A stretch of 64,000 bases of DNA from Boswellia sacra (GCA_013180625.2 SNVD02010297.1:1-64000); one strand, 5' to 3'. Positions 21,472 through 34,343 are shown, counted from the first letter of the stretch. Numbers and translations are program-made. Notes: generated by a model from the sequence alone, not told the origin.

Positions 21472-22140
21472 ATGGATCCAAGTTTCCTTGCCACCGTTCA
21501 AGAACAAAACGATGGTGAGGACGTTGCCATTGCCGAAGACTCAATGCCAAGGAAAATTCGAGCCATCCTTGAGAAATATAAGGATGTGAAGCCTCAAGAG
21601 TTCCCAAAGAAATTGCCTCCACGATGGGAAGTGAAGCATCAAATCAAGTTGAAGCTCGATGTCAAGCCTCCAGTCATGGCGCCTTATAGCATGGTGCCAC
21701 CCAAACTTACGGAGTTAGAAAAACAACTCCAAGACTCGCTCGAGTACAAAGTGGGCAAGGCAAATGTTATGGCCAACGCCCCAAGTCACAAGGCAAAACT
21801 CGCCACTTTGAGTATGAGTCCTCCACAAAGTGTGCTCATCAACGGTATCAAACAAGGCCTAGAGCACGACCCCATAGCCGACAACCTATTGAAATTGGCA
21901 AGTGAGGGGAAGAGTCCAACGGCCTACAAGCTTGCAAAGGTATGGCATGAGCAAGCCCATACTACAAAAGCATGCTTGAACAAGGCCGCCAAACAGAGGA
22001 AGAAGTGGGCGGATACCAAGAGACGACACCTCACATTCCAAGAGGGGGACTTATACACATCAAGCCCCTACTCCAACAGTTCAAATCACTTCGCAAAGTG
22101 CACAAGGGGTTGGTGCGAAAATATGAAGGTCCCTTCCTAA
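21472..22140 (+). pseudogene. Deletion-fused RT start, RNase H end and integrase piece of element C
   Basis: A continuous 222-codon frame made by internal deletions. Residues 1-90 hold the pre-RT linker (FPKKLPPRWEVKHQI) and the RT entry PPKLTELEKQLQDSLE. The next residues are YKVGKANVMANAPSHKAKLATL, the RNase H terminus (YKxGKxNxxADALSRK in relatives), so nearly all of RT and RNase H is gone. After LLKLASEGK a second jump leads to AAKQRKKWADTKRRH, near the end of integrase, so the zinc finger and DDE core are also missing. The frame is lost at 22060. The deletion ends lie in frame, which kept an open frame by chance or by selection. Confidence 0.8.
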
Positions 22141-22500
22141 TTCTCAAGCGAGTGGGTGAAGTGTCCTACAATGTTCGATTACCGCCCAACCTCAAGATCC
22201 ATCCAGTCTTCCATGTCAGTTTCCTCAAGCCCTATCATGAGGACAAGGAAGATCCAAGTCGAAGCGAGTCCAAGAGAGCACCCACAGCCGTAGTCACCGC
22301 ATTCGACAAGGACGTGCAACACATCCTTGTGGATCGAGTTATACGAAGGAGGGGAGTTCAACCATACACCGAATACTTGGTAAGGTGAAAAAATCATTCG
22401 GATAGTGAGGCAAGTTGGGAACACGAAGACACCTTGTGGCAATTTAGCAAGCACATCCAACGCTACAAGGATGAGAGCACGCCAGGGACGTCGCGGAATT
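21972..22500 (+). pseudogene. Integrase C-terminus with chromodomain, element C
   Basis: In this frame the text runs KPLLQQFKSLRKVHKGLVRKYEGPF, VGEVSYNVRLP, IHPVFHVSFLKPY and then a chromodomain core, HILVDRVIRRRGVQPYTEYLV. A stop (22386) falls where the aromatic-cage W-K normally follows, after which EASWEHEDTLWQF completes the domain. Chromodomains steer integration towards histone-marked chromatin. The stop removes the last strand and helix. Confidence 0.85.
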
Positions 22501-22514
22501 AGGTGGGGGAGGAT

Positions 22515-23013
22515 GTAACGACCCGCCCAATTTACTAGCTAGAATTGCCCAGAGATGTTAGAGGCTTGGCCCAGCTTCTAGAAAGCCTAGGCCCAAGCCC
22601 ATCTTCTAGAATTCTCTAGTAAGATAAACTTCTCTAATTATCTCTTGTATTTATCTAGATTATTTAGTAGATAATATCCTCTTTTACATATCTAGATAAT
22701 GCAGTAGATAAGAATGAATTAGGACCCTTAGATGCATTAGATCTAGGCCATTCATTTGAGAGTTGGTTCACTATATAAACCCCTCCAAGCTCATTTGTAA
22801 ATCATCCACAAGAATCCACACAAATCTCAAGCATTGTAAAGCTTTCAAGTATAATACAAAGCTCTTTTGCTTAGCATTTCTTGTCTCCATCTCTGCTCTT
22901 CTTTGCCTACAGGCTCTTCGGCTCAACGGTCCTTTCTTCTCCTTGAGCGAGAAGACTAGCATCAAGGCTTATTTAGCAACTTTTGAAGTCAAGTTGCCTA
23001 AGTGCTGCACGAG
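22515..23013 (+). repeat. 3' LTR of element C (right border approximate)
   Basis: Starts TGTAACGACCC directly after the polypurine tract. A TATA box (ctatataaacc) lies at about 22771. The right border is uncertain because no partner LTR exists in the window. The frame across 22763-23032 is LTR sequence, not a gene. Confidence 0.7.
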
Positions 23014-24280
23014 CAGCTACGCAAACCTCTAAGCTCATGACAAAATGCTCCCTTGCCAAACCTAGCAAATGAATATCCAAACTAAACCTACCATAAGCTG
23101 TAGCATGCCAACATAACATCACTATGCATCTGCAATTTTGTTGAATCTCTTTTCAAATCAGTGAGCACATTTGAAATTTAGAATTCATCACATTCAACCA
23201 AACCAACATAGACATAAATCCAATTTCACTTTCTTGCTGAAAAATTGAATTTTTACAAAAAACGATATGTATAGTTGATTGAAAGGAAAAATTGAATCCA
23301 AACTCAAATCTCTAACTTTAGAAGTAAAACCTTACTACAAATAAAAAATGACAATGCACGATATCAAATATGCGCACTGAATTAATTTCATCAAACAACA
23401 TAATAAAATCACACAAAAAAATTTCACGTAGGCAACAAAAAATCTTTTATAGACATCTCCTTAAAAATCCAACAAGCCAAAATTTAAATTAAACGATAAC
23501 TATTCAGATTTCTTACTTGAAATTTTCCAAAATCCATTCCCTTTCCCCCAAAACCCTAACCCTAACCCTAACCCTAAAATTCACTTAAAAAAATCCTAAT
23601 CATCTTCATCTCCACATAGACCTAGCAAGACAACAACAATTAAAAATTTGAGATGCCGAAGATGCCAACAAATTGAGATGAATAGGGAGATAACTCCTCA
23701 CTCTGGCGACCAACACCTCTCCAATTGCTTACTGTTGCATAAATAGTTAACGGGGCTACTACTGTTGCTACTACACCACCATCTCCACTATGAAGGTGTA
23801 GCTGTGGCAACGAATCTCCAAACCTAACCAAAATCCAGCCTAGCTGGCACAGCTAGGTTTTGAGTTTGTGAGGAGAGAAGATGGAAGAGGAGATAGATTT
23901 GGTTATAGATAGAAGAGTTTTCACCGAAGAAGAAAATGGAGAGCGTGGGGAGAGAGGATGGGAGAGGAGATGGATTTTGACAAAAACAAAAAGTTCTCAC
24001 CGGAGAAGCAAATGAGAGAGTGGGGAGCGATAAGGAAAAAGAAAATAAAAGAGATAGTGTAAAAAGAAACTAATTAAAATAATTAAACCTTTTCATTTTT
24101 TATTTGATTTGGATATTTTACCTATAATATGAAATTACTCTAATACCCTTGTTTCATGAAACAAAGATTAACGACTGAGGATTTTGTGCATATTTTGGAA
24201 AACTTCGGTGACTGATTGATGTTTCACCAAGGGTCGAGTGATAATTACCCTTTTAAAAAATACTATTAACATACGACTAT
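23014..24280. other. Intergenic DNA with a telomere-like run
   Basis: No gene is supported. At 23551-23578 about four CCCTAA units lie in a row (aaaccctaaccctaaccc and on), resembling an interstitial telomeric or telobox repeat. Short purine-rich stretches at 23865-24060 repeat the words gagagtgggga and ggagatgga. A minus-strand frame at 23640-23831 has no recognisable domain. Confidence 0.5.
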
Positions 24281-24367
24281 AGCATGTTTGGTAAGCAGTA
24301 TAGCATGGAATTGGACAACATAAAGTTCTTAACCTATGTTTGCCAACTAATTTACATGGGATGGGAT

Positions 24368-25017
24368 CAGGGATATTAGAGCCAATTAAGGCCCAGGAGG
24401 GGCAACTTCCCCTGCTGGGTCTTTTAAAATTCCTAAATTGTATATATAATTTTTACCAAATAACCATATTGCCCCTTCTGTTTAGAAAAAGACTTAAGTC
24501 CATGTAAAAATAAATGTAATTGGCTTGATTTCAATTGTATTATAATCTAAGCCCAAAAAATATTATTAGAAAAATGCTTAACAAAACCATTAAACTATTT
24601 CTATTATAGTTTATGAAAATCGTATTATTTGTAGGATTATTCAATTTTTTTTTTTGTGAATGCTAGCTTGATATCAACTGTATTATAATTTAAGCCCAAA
24701 AAATATTAGTAGAAAAAGGCTTAACAAAACCATTAAACTACTTCTTTTATAGTTTGTGAAAATCACATTATTTGTAGGATTATTAGATTTTTTTTTTGTG
24801 TGAATGCTAACTGCTAGGAATCTATTAAAAATAAATCTAAGATTTATCAACGTTTAATAAGTTTAAATTAAAATTGATAATAAAATTAGCAAAATCATAT
24901 TCTTTTTATAATAAAAAATTCTATTTATAATGTTATATATTGTTTTATAGAAATTTTTGTACATGTATTGTACTATGAAATTGCCCCTACTTAATAGGAT
25001 TTCTGGCCCCGTCCCTG
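24368..25017. mobile_element. Non-autonomous hAT-like element, 650 bp
   Basis: The left end CAGGGATATTAGAGCC and the right end read in reverse, CAGGGACGGGGCCAGAA, both start CAGGGA, and both show GGGGCAA about 35 bases in. Flanking 8-mers gatgggat (24360-24367) and ggtaggat (25018-25025) agree at six of eight bases, fitting the 8-bp duplication of hAT elements. There is no transposase frame. A 143-bp tandem duplication (24524-24666 and 24667-24809) makes up much of the interior. Confidence 0.6.
24524..24809. repeat. 143-bp tandem duplication
   Basis: Both copies run from cttgat(t/a)tcaa through aagcccaaaaaatatta, ttaacaaaaccattaaacta and attatttgtaggattatt to tgaatgcta. They differ by a handful of substitutions and by the length of a T-run. 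Confidence 0.85.
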
Positions 25018-25699
25018 GGTAGGATTGTATTAGGACTACATACTATTGGCGCTGTTTTGCCAAAACTTAACCTGCCTCGCGCCTCATGTTAAGGCTGTAT
25101 AAGAGAATAGAGGGTGTGATTTGCGTCCAATAATTATAAATACTTAAAATATGTAATTTTAAGTTAACTGAAAATTTAATTAAAATAATAGAATAAAACT
25201 TAATTAAAATATTTAATAAACATTATTTTAATTTTTATATAAATATTTATAATATAGAATTAAATATTACTTTTTAATAAGAAATAAAAAATTGAATATC
25301 TATTAATTAACTAATTTATATTATTTATTTAAGGTTTTAATTATTTACATTAATTTAGTAATAGCATTTGAATTTAGCTTTATTTAAAATTTTGTACAGT
25401 CCAATACTTTCACTATTTCAATAATATGTATTTTTAAAAGTTAATTGTTATTCTTAATTTAAGAATTTTTATTATTCATTAAAATTTATATAATATTGTC
25501 TGTAAATTATTTTAATTTAGCTTACAAAAGTTAATCCAAACCAACTGAGTTTGTTACCAAATACAATATTATTTAATATTTATTCAATATAGTGATAAAT
25601 CAAATATAATATAAAGTGTACTCCATCTCATGTAATATAATTTAATACAATGCTATCCAATATAGTGTCAATTATATAATCGATGCACCAAACGCATCC

Positions 25700-28600
25700 T
25701 AAGTATTGAAGTTCAAAACTTCCTACTAGACCTATTAAATAGATAAAGAAAATAAGAGGTTTTTGGTCTTGAAATCATCACTATTAGTCATGATTAATCA
25801 TTAGGATATGGGGTTATTTTGAGTAGGCATCAATAAACTCCGCTATGGAGTCCGGCGAGGGCAATTGCCTCATTGAACTCAATAATATATTTTAGAATCG
25901 TTGTATGATTGTACCACAATACCCATGGCTGCTAAACTTTCTTTTTAATGCCACTCAATCAAATTTCCTTTCGAACTCAATAATAAACCTTCTTTTCTAT
26001 ATATATATATATATATAGAGGCTGCTTTGCCTGCCAAATTTTCTATTTAATTTATACATCTATCTACTCCTCCTTCCTTCGTTTTGTTAACTAATTAGTT
26101 CTTATAACTCTCTGTTGTCTCTCTCCTGTTTACTTTTCTATTTGATGTTCGAATTTATATTTCTGCTATGCTCTTACTTTCTATCTATGCAAAGTCAAAG
26201 AATTTCAGATTTAAAATAAAATCTACAGTATAAATATGAGTTCTAAATTCTAATATCGATCAAACTTCTTAGAGAGAACTAAAGTTTAACTCCGATACCA
26301 TTTGTAAAGATCATAGGTGTCCAATATAAAACAATAATATGATAAATGAAGTAACCAACCTCTTTATCATAAACTCTAAAATCCTCCCTTAATATTTCAA
26401 TATAGGATTTAACATTTTCAATTTGTTTTTCAAATTTGTATATGATAGATTTTCTATAAATCTTTTTAACACTCAATCATTTTCTTTCATTTTTCTTATA
26501 ACAATTTAAATATTAATAAACTGATATGGTATACATTACACGTGAGCGAAGGCTCTTCGTGCGCAATGTACATGGCCTTGAGATCCAGAATTTAAATAAA
26601 AATTAACCACTGTGAGTGCATGCAATAAATTTTAATAACATTTCTATTCGTTTTTTTAAATATAGTTCTTTTTAGTGTGTTGGTAGATTTCAACCGTGCA
26701 CCATTTGACAACTAGAAATAGTTAACGTGGGATTTTAACAAACACGAATTCACTCATTAATTTAAATCTATATGTATATATATATATGATTAATAAGCAG
26801 AGTTTATATTTTAAGTACTCAATCAATTAATGTAACAAGCTCTATAGTCAATGGTATAATACATGGAACAAAAACAACCATAAAATACCAGTATACTTTT
26901 ACAGAAACAAATAAAAATTAAATCACATGATTTTTCACACTTAACACAAGGGTTAATCACATTCAAAATAAAAAACATAAAAAACCTAACAAAGAACTTT
27001 AAACAGTTTTTTTTTTCCTTTTTTTTTTTCACTCAACCAACTTGTGTCGCTAATACATGTATTGCAGCCCCAGTAAACACAACAAATTTCACAAAAAATC
27101 CCAAAATGCATTATCGCATTCAAAATTTAAAAAATGAAAAACATAACAGAGACCCCAAATCACAAACAGGATTTTTAATAACGTTTTTATATCAATTTCA
27201 TTCATTTTCCTCATCACTCAACCAACTTATAATTAAACATAGATACATCCTATACGAACCAATGGACAATTAACGAAAATGAGACTCCTATACTCATTCC
27301 TAGCTAGACATGCAAACTACAAGAGAGGGTGAAGAATATTTGCATAACAAGCTAGACATACAAAGCATACACTCATTTGTTGTCTCATCAAACTTTATAG
27401 GTGATGTATATGGTATTGACTATTTGTTATATATACCGGTATAAATGAATCCATTCTCGAACTTGATATAAAACATGTGTATTCTTTATAAATAACTAAA
27501 TATTTACGTTTTTACATAATTCAGATTGGCAACTTGCCAAACTCAGTACAGAAAGTTATAAACAACTAAAAGAAAGAGATTTTACTGAAATAAATGAATA
27601 CTATACACATATATATTCACTCATTTACGTACAAAGTTTGATAAATCATGTCATTTAACAATAATTTATATAGAAATAGAATGTTCTTGATGAAGATGAA
27701 TATTGCATAAATCAAAAACTTCCAAATGAGAGGACTGATAAAAAAAAAATGCTCGTCTAGTTGCTTTATTCAAACTAATTATGTACACATTTTAGAAGGC
27801 ATTGACAACAATGAAAAGAGAAAATTTCGTTGGGAGATTGTATATCATTTGTGCTAGCTCCATATTCTCACTCCAATTTGAGAAATAGTCAAGTATCCCC
27901 TAAATATTTAGGCCTTGTTCCTTGTGTTTTCACAACCACGTTTCACTTTTAAAATTCCGTAAAATTTAAAATCAATCATTTATCAAATTTTGAAAACAAA
28001 AACATAAAATATAAAAACAAACACAACCGGATTTATCATTTTTCTCCTAATAAAAATAAATGACGAGGATATTAAGAGGGGTAAGTTGTCGTTTTAGGGT
28101 GATATTCAGATCCACCGAAATTCCATGAAGGCGTCATTCCAAAACTTTTGGGACTTGGGGGAAGGAATCAAAATTCAGGGACCATAAAGATATTACTCTC
28201 AGCGAGTCAATGCACATGAAAAACAAAAGTTGAATTTAGACCACATATCAGATTGGTGAAGTTTCTTATGACAACGAAACGCCCCGTACATTACAATAAG
28301 CTGGAACGTGATCCTCGCTTTCCATGAAGTGCTTAATTCATTCACGTCACAGAGACAGAGTAATCATCTGCTCTTTGAAAAGGGTCAAAACTAATATTTG
28401 AACTTTCACTACCATTTTATGAAATGCATTGAAATCAAGTTCAATTTGATTCAATTCCAATTTTTAATATTAATAAGTTGATGAAAAGTAAAAATATACG
28501 CGGCAAGGTCTGCAATATCACTTTTGTTTTAGATTATTATTAATATATACATTTTGAAAATTATAAGTGATCGCAACCATTTCAAATATTGCATCGAGAA

Positions 28601-29500
28601 AGGTTAAACATTGATCATCCACCCATGTTCATTAAGTGAAATGTAATAAATTTGTGACAATATGTTATCAATTTCTTTTTAATGTTTTAAATTTTTAATT
28701 AATCCACTGACGTGAGAGCGTGGTTGTTATAGAAAAAAGTTTTAAGGTCAAACTTTGCAACTGATCACGTTGTTATAGTCCAATGACATCGGGTTACTTA
28801 ATTTTTATACATAGGAAGTGTCATAATCAAGAATTTATAACAAAATTGGTTGCATTAAATGTATTTCTTTATCAAAATAACTTACTGAGAAACTCAGATA
28901 GTTTGGTATAATTTTTCTTCTTGCTACATTTTTTTCTTTTTAAATGAGAAATTCACTACTAAAGTAGAAATAACGATCAGTTATAGTAAATTCCTTTTCT
29001 CTGTAAGTAACCGAGAGAGAGATTTGCATAATTCATATTTAATATTTTTTAAGAAATTTATTTTTTAGAATCCAATAAGTCATTCAGTAAATTCGATCCG
29101 GAATTTATAGATCAACAACATTGATTAGGATTAGATATTACCGACACATGATCTTTGTGGTAGGTGTATAAGATTTCAGAGACAATGAATGGAAAATTTA
29201 AAAGAATAATTCCTAAAATGAAATTAAAACTTAGATAACTCCAATTTTATTTCTTTCCAAATTCTCTAGTCCACATGTCTATATATGTCATCTAAATCAT
29301 CTTGGATTGTTTTTAATAATCCAAGATGTGATGTATTACCAATTCTTGTATGCATTCCACTCATCTAATTAATATCTTGATAAAAACTATTGCATTATTT
29401 TTGAGTTCTAAAATTGCTAAACTTATGCACATACCATATTGACTAATGATCATGACTTGGTATAAAACAAATTGGTCTTTTCATTTCTCTCTATTCCCTC
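25700..29500. other. AT-rich intergenic region upstream of DXS
   Basis: No gene or RNA is recognised over 3.8 kb. A (TA)10 run lies at 25998-26017, and short TA runs lie near 26770. Several small frames are AT-biased noise. The last part before 29500 is presumably the distal promoter of the DXS gene. Confidence 0.5.
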
Positions 29501-29513
29501 ACTCAGTTTTGCC

Positions 29514-29521
29514 TATAAATA
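29514..29521 (+). promoter_or_regulatory. TATA box of the DXS gene
   Basis: TATAAATA lies 124 bases before the start codon. A long pyrimidine patch (ctctctccctccctcc at about 29569-29600) follows in the presumed 5' UTR. This fits transcription starting near 29545-29555. Confidence 0.7.
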
Positions 29522-29644
29522 CGTTCTGTTCTTTACTTACAACACCACTACTTATTCTTATATTCAATACTCTCTCCCTCCCTCCCTTTCTCCCTCTCTT
29601 ATAGCTACGTTCGTTGTTCACCAATTCACTTGGAAATAACAATA

Positions 29645-32600
29645 ATGGCCTCCTTTTGTATCAAAACAAGCTTAATCCCATCTCTCTATTCCCAATATCA
29701 TTCTTCTTCAAGCATGTTCACATCAAACACAACTTCTCTCCAAGCAGGCAGTGAGCTCAAGGTTTCGATATCTCTCTCTTTCTATGTTCAATAAGGGTTC
29801 AGCTATGTGGGTTTCTCAACTTTGGCCAAGTCGCATTGGTTTCATTGTTTGTATTACAAAGACTTCACTTCACATATATAACCAGCCACAAGTACTAGCT
29901 AAACGTATTGTATTTTTGGAAAATTGAAATTATTATTTGACAAATTTATAAAGCTAGCTTATAATATTTTTGTGGCGGTGATTTGTGTGTAACATGCTAA
30001 CGCTTTCTCATTCTCTCTGTTGCAATATTTCTAGTTCAATGCAGCTAGAGCTGCCCTTGACAAGAATAGCACAAGTGACACCAAGGTGAAGGCGACGCAG
30101 CTAAAAGCGGGACGCATGAACGGACGGTTGAAAAAATCGTTTCCTAGTTACTCTGGACAAAAGCCATCCACTCCTATTCTCGACTCCATTAACTCTCCAG
30201 CCGACATGAAGAATCTCACCGTCCATGTAATTAATTAATTTAAACAATTGATCAAAATCTGCTTATGTTTAAAGAATCACAAAGTTGATCAACTTGTATG
30301 ATGACCTCTTTTTACAAATAGGAACTTCGAAATTTGGCTGATGAACTACGAGAAGAGATAGTGTACACAGTATCAAAGACTGGTGGCCACCTTAGTGCAA
30401 GCCTAGGCGTAGCCGAGCTGACCGTTGCACTTCACCATATTTTCGACAGTCCTGAAGATAAAATCATATGGGATGTTGGGCATCAGGTGACTCTTATATA
30501 TATTAGTTAGATAAGATTTTCCCTCTGGTTATAAAGCAACTATATATTGTTCCGTGTATGTATATATGGCTTTTTTCATGATGATGACTTTTGCTTTTGG
30601 ACTTGGAAAATTCTGCAGGCATACCCACATAAAATTTTAACGGGAAGAAGATCAAGAATGCATACAATTAGACAGACTTGTGGGCTGGCTGGTTTCCCAA
30701 AGAAAGATGAGAGTCCACACGATGCTTTTGGGGCTGGCCACAGTTCTACTAGCATTTCAGCTGGTTTAGGTATCTATCTATCCATATATATATCTCACTT
30801 CGTCTTCCTGATCACTAATGACACCCAAGTAATTTTAAGTTCTATTTATGCATTTTTTGTTATTATTTGTTGATGTATACGGCCATTTTTTGAATTAGTT
30901 GAGATCCTCTCTCGGTTTGGGCTCACTTTTCAGCTTTTTAAGAATTTTACAGAACAGAATATTGATATATTAATAAACGCTTATTGTTCCTTTTTTTATT
31001 ATTAATTATCAATCACCACCTTTCATCTAATGAAAATTTTATGAGATGCATGCATTGGAAACCTCTTAGATTTTGTCCAGATCGTTAAAGAAAAATACAA
31101 ATTTTATCGTTCACATGTGCTTACTAGCTTACCAAATTAACTTCAAGTATAATTAAGTACTCGATGAAATTTACCTTCGAGTATTAATAACAATGGCTAC
31201 TAGATTTAATAACTATTAGTAAGTCAATATTATATATGTGTCAATTTCGACAGAAAGTCTCTAACTTCCGACTAATTTTAATGAACTTTGAAAGTAATGA
31301 GTTGCACAAACGCGTTGTATTTTATTTTAGTCAAAGCGTCAGAAAGTCAGTGCTTTTATTTTATTTCTTTCTTTATTTCTTTTTTTGTTTAATTCCTTAT
31401 TTTAGTTTATCAAAATGACAGCATAAAGCGTGCGTATACATACATACATATATATATAGTATTCAAAATACAAATGAAATTGAACTCTCTCATGGATTCA
31501 TCATTAGAGATAATTCACAACTACAAACTCAAAATTGAAGTTGAAAGAGAGAAAAATAAAAAATAAAAATTCTGGATATAATATTTTTCACTTCTTGCCC
31601 TTTCTGCAGGGATGGCAGTCGGCAGAGACATGTTAGGGAAGAAGAACCATGTCATATCGGTGATCGGCGACGGTGCCATGACGGCTGGAATGGCATACGA
31701 GGCCATGAATAATGCAGGTACTCTTGATTCAAATCTTATTGTCCTCTTGAATGATAATAAGCAAGTCTCCTTGCCCACGGCCACCTTGGATGGCCCTGCT
31801 CCGCCGGTTGGTGCTCTAAGTAAAGCCTTAGCAAGGCTACACAACGTTACAGACCGTGGTCAAGCTGCCAAGGTATATGAATATATAATTAACATTAATG
31901 ATTTTAACTCCCTGTAAAACTAACAATTTTATATTTAAAAGTTCCGGTACAGATGTGAGTTCCGAAGCTTCATTCTTTAAACCCCGATAATTATAATCTC
32001 GCTACTAATAACTTTGTTTACCAAATTTGAATAGATTTCACTACATAGATTTTATACCAAATTTAGATATAGATTTTGATAAATCTACTTTACACGAAAG
32101 GAGAGCTAGTTATAGAAACTTATTAAATGACTAGATTGCTAGAATTTAATAGTACGTTCTATTTCTATGTTCTGGATGTGACTAGTTAAGGCCCAGGCTC
32201 AAGCCCAACCTAACCTCGTAAACTTAAAATAATACAATATATTACATGGTATGTCAGTAAAGTATGAACGAATTTTATCCTCAGTAACTTTTATTTTAAA
32301 TTTTAGAAAATTGGGTAATTTTAACATGCCACCTAGTAGTGAGTTATAAAAAAATTAAAATAATAAATACTTATTGGTAAATTACCATTTAAAAAATTTG
32401 ATTTCAGTACTTACCCGTTTTCATGTGAGCCCAAAAAAATTTTTATAAACATAAAAAAGAAAGGTCTATAATGGTTTAGAGAAACTAAAATCCATTTCAA
32501 AAAATTATTAGGAAATCAACGAACTAACGTGACCATAAAATTTGGTACATTCATTTCTCAATTAGAAAGCATATCCATTGCAAATAAGAAATTAAAAAGC

Positions 32601-34333
32601 TAACTTGTACATATAAATTAATCAAATGAACAGGAAAAGCTAGAGCAGCTTGTGAGGCAAGCCCATGGAACTGGAATCAAGATCAATGGCGACACCAATG
32701 GAATAACGGGGCTTGGTAATAGAGTTCACCTCTTTGAAGAACTAGGCTTACACTACATTGGTCCGGTTGATGGTCACAACCTGGAAGACCTCGTTTACAT
32801 CTTGGAACAAGTGAAGGCCATGCCACCCTCGTCAGGAACAAAACTCATTCATATCATCACTGAGAAAGGCAAAGGCTATGCGCCTGCTGAGGTTGCAGCA
32901 GATAAGATGCATGGTACATTCAAAAAAATCAATAAAAATTCTTATGAAGTTTGGTTCATATATTGTATGTTGATGGAGTCGAAATATGTTTCAGGCGTTG
33001 TTAAATTTGATCCCCAGTCAGGAAGACAGTTCAAGACCAAATCGAGCACGCTTTCATTCACACAATACTTCGCGGAGTCCTTGATAGCGGAAGCTGAAAG
33101 TGATGAGAAGATAGTAGCGATTCATGCTGCAATGGGAGGAGGTACGGGTCTCAATTTATTTCAGAAGCGATTCCCGGAGAGATGTTTTGATGTTGGGATA
33201 GCGGAACAACACGCTGTTACTTTCGCTGCTGGTCTAGCTACTGAAGGGCTCAAACCTTTCTGTGCCATTTACTCTTCCTTTCTACAAAGAGGTTACGATC
33301 AGGTAATGTAAAATATTTATTCTTCAATTAATTACGTGCTTTCTATATCCAAATCCAAGATAAAGATATATAGATTATTATTACTATTATTATTAACTTC
33401 ACTGGAGTGGGCATTGATGGTGCAGGTAGCTCATGACGTGGACCTTCAAAAGCTTCCAGTGAGATTTGCCATGGACAGGGCAGGTCTAGTGGGGGCAGAT
33501 GGTCCAACACATTGTGGTGCCTTTGACACTACTTACATGGCTTGCTTACCCAACATGGTTGTCATGGCTCCTTCAGATGAGACGGAGCTGATGCACATGG
33601 TAGCCACTGCTGCAGCCATCGATGACAGGCCGAGTTGCTTTAGGTATCCCAGAGGAAATGGGTTCGGTTCAGTGATTCCACCAAACAACAAAGGGATACC
33701 CTTGGAGGTTGGCAAGGGAAGAATACTGAGGGAGGGCACTCACGTGGCTATTTTGGGATACGGAACAATTGTCCAAAGCTGCTTGGCAGCTGCAGATCTT
33801 TTGACTATGCTTGGCGTCTCAGCAACAGTAGCAGATGCTCGATTCTGTAAGCCCCTCGATGGAGCTTTGATCAGAGAGCTGGCCCAAGAGCATGAGGTCC
33901 TCGTTACTGTCGAGGAAGGATCCATTGGAGGTTTCAGTTCTCATGTTTCCCACTTTCTAGCTCTCAACGGGTTACTCGATGGCAAGGCCAAGGTAATTAA
34001 TTAATAATAATCTTTAACACCTATTAATTATTGAACAAACTAATTAAACCTTAAATAAAAACGCATCAAAATCAGATTAGGAAAAAAACCCAAATTCTAA
34101 TTCGACAAAATTTACTTACAGGAAAATAACTGAAGTGATGAATAATAAAATTTTTTTGATATATTAATCGTTTGCAGTGGAGGCCGATGATGCTGCCAGA
34201 CAGATACATAGACCACGGAAGTCAGAAGGACCAGATTGAGCAAGCAGGGTTGAGTTCCAAGCATATTGCAGCTACTGTTTTTTCATTAGTAGCGGGTGGA
34301 CACATGGAGAACCTACACCTTATCAATGTATAG
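29645..34333 (+). CDS. DXS: 1-deoxy-D-xylulose-5-phosphate synthase, DXS2-type, nine exons
   Basis: The enzyme joins pyruvate and glyceraldehyde 3-phosphate into DXP in the plastid stroma with thiamine diphosphate and Mg, the entry step of the MEP isoprenoid pathway. Exons are 29645-29761, 30035-30226, 30322-30486, 30619-30769, 31610-31872, 32634-32913, 32995-33302, 33426-33992 and 34178-34333, all with GT-AG introns and matching phases. They give 732 residues, the family's usual length. The first 60 or so residues are Ser/Thr-rich, a plastid transit peptide. Seen motifs are [46 protein letters not shown] with NDNK (cofactor site), [17 protein letters not shown] (catalytic Glu), [17 protein letters not shown] and [23 protein letters not shown] and [15 protein letters not shown] fit the DXS2 clade. 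The stretch across the exon 5/6 join is unusually divergent. No break is found. Confidence 0.95.
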
Positions 34334-34343
34334 AAGAAATTTT

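Larger units (their letters stand above)
20050..23013 (+). mobile_element. Element C: truncated, internally deleted chromovirus (Ty3/gypsy)
   Basis: Gag, protease, a scrap of reverse transcriptase, the end of RNase H, the end of integrase, a C-terminal chromodomain, a polypurine tract (gtgggggagga, ending 22514) and one LTR beginning TGTAACGACCC at 22515 follow in normal order on the plus strand. There is no 5' LTR, and most of RT, RNase H and integrase is missing, so this is a dead deletion derivative. The chromodomain places it among chromoviruses; I do not commit to a sub-lineage. Its coding region is visibly richer in G and C than the surrounding DNA. Confidence 0.85.
24282..25699. mobile_element. 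Possible MITE-like element enclosing a hAT element
   Basis: The left edge gcatgtttggtaagc and the right edge, read on the other strand as ggatgcgtttggtgcatc, look like short inverted ends of the GTTTGGT class. The interior is AT-rich without coding potential. No clear target duplication was found, so the boundaries are tentative. Confidence 0.3.

Noticed and set aside
22763..23032. 89-codon frame with a hydrophobic stretch
   Set aside because: It lies inside the LTR of element C after its TATA box and has no counterpart protein.
23640..23831. 63-codon minus-strand frame (MVRFGDSLPQLHLHSGDGG)
   Set aside because: No recognisable domain, no promoter or splice context that persuades, and short enough to be chance.
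31521..31844. Minus-strand frame opposite DXS exon 5
   Set aside because: It is the shadow of the well-supported DXS exon and has no domain of its own.
32914..32994. Open reading through DXS intron 6
   Set aside because: The 81-bp intron happens to lack stops, but a good GT donor and TTTCAG acceptor and the conserved MHG-VVKFDP join show that it is spliced out.
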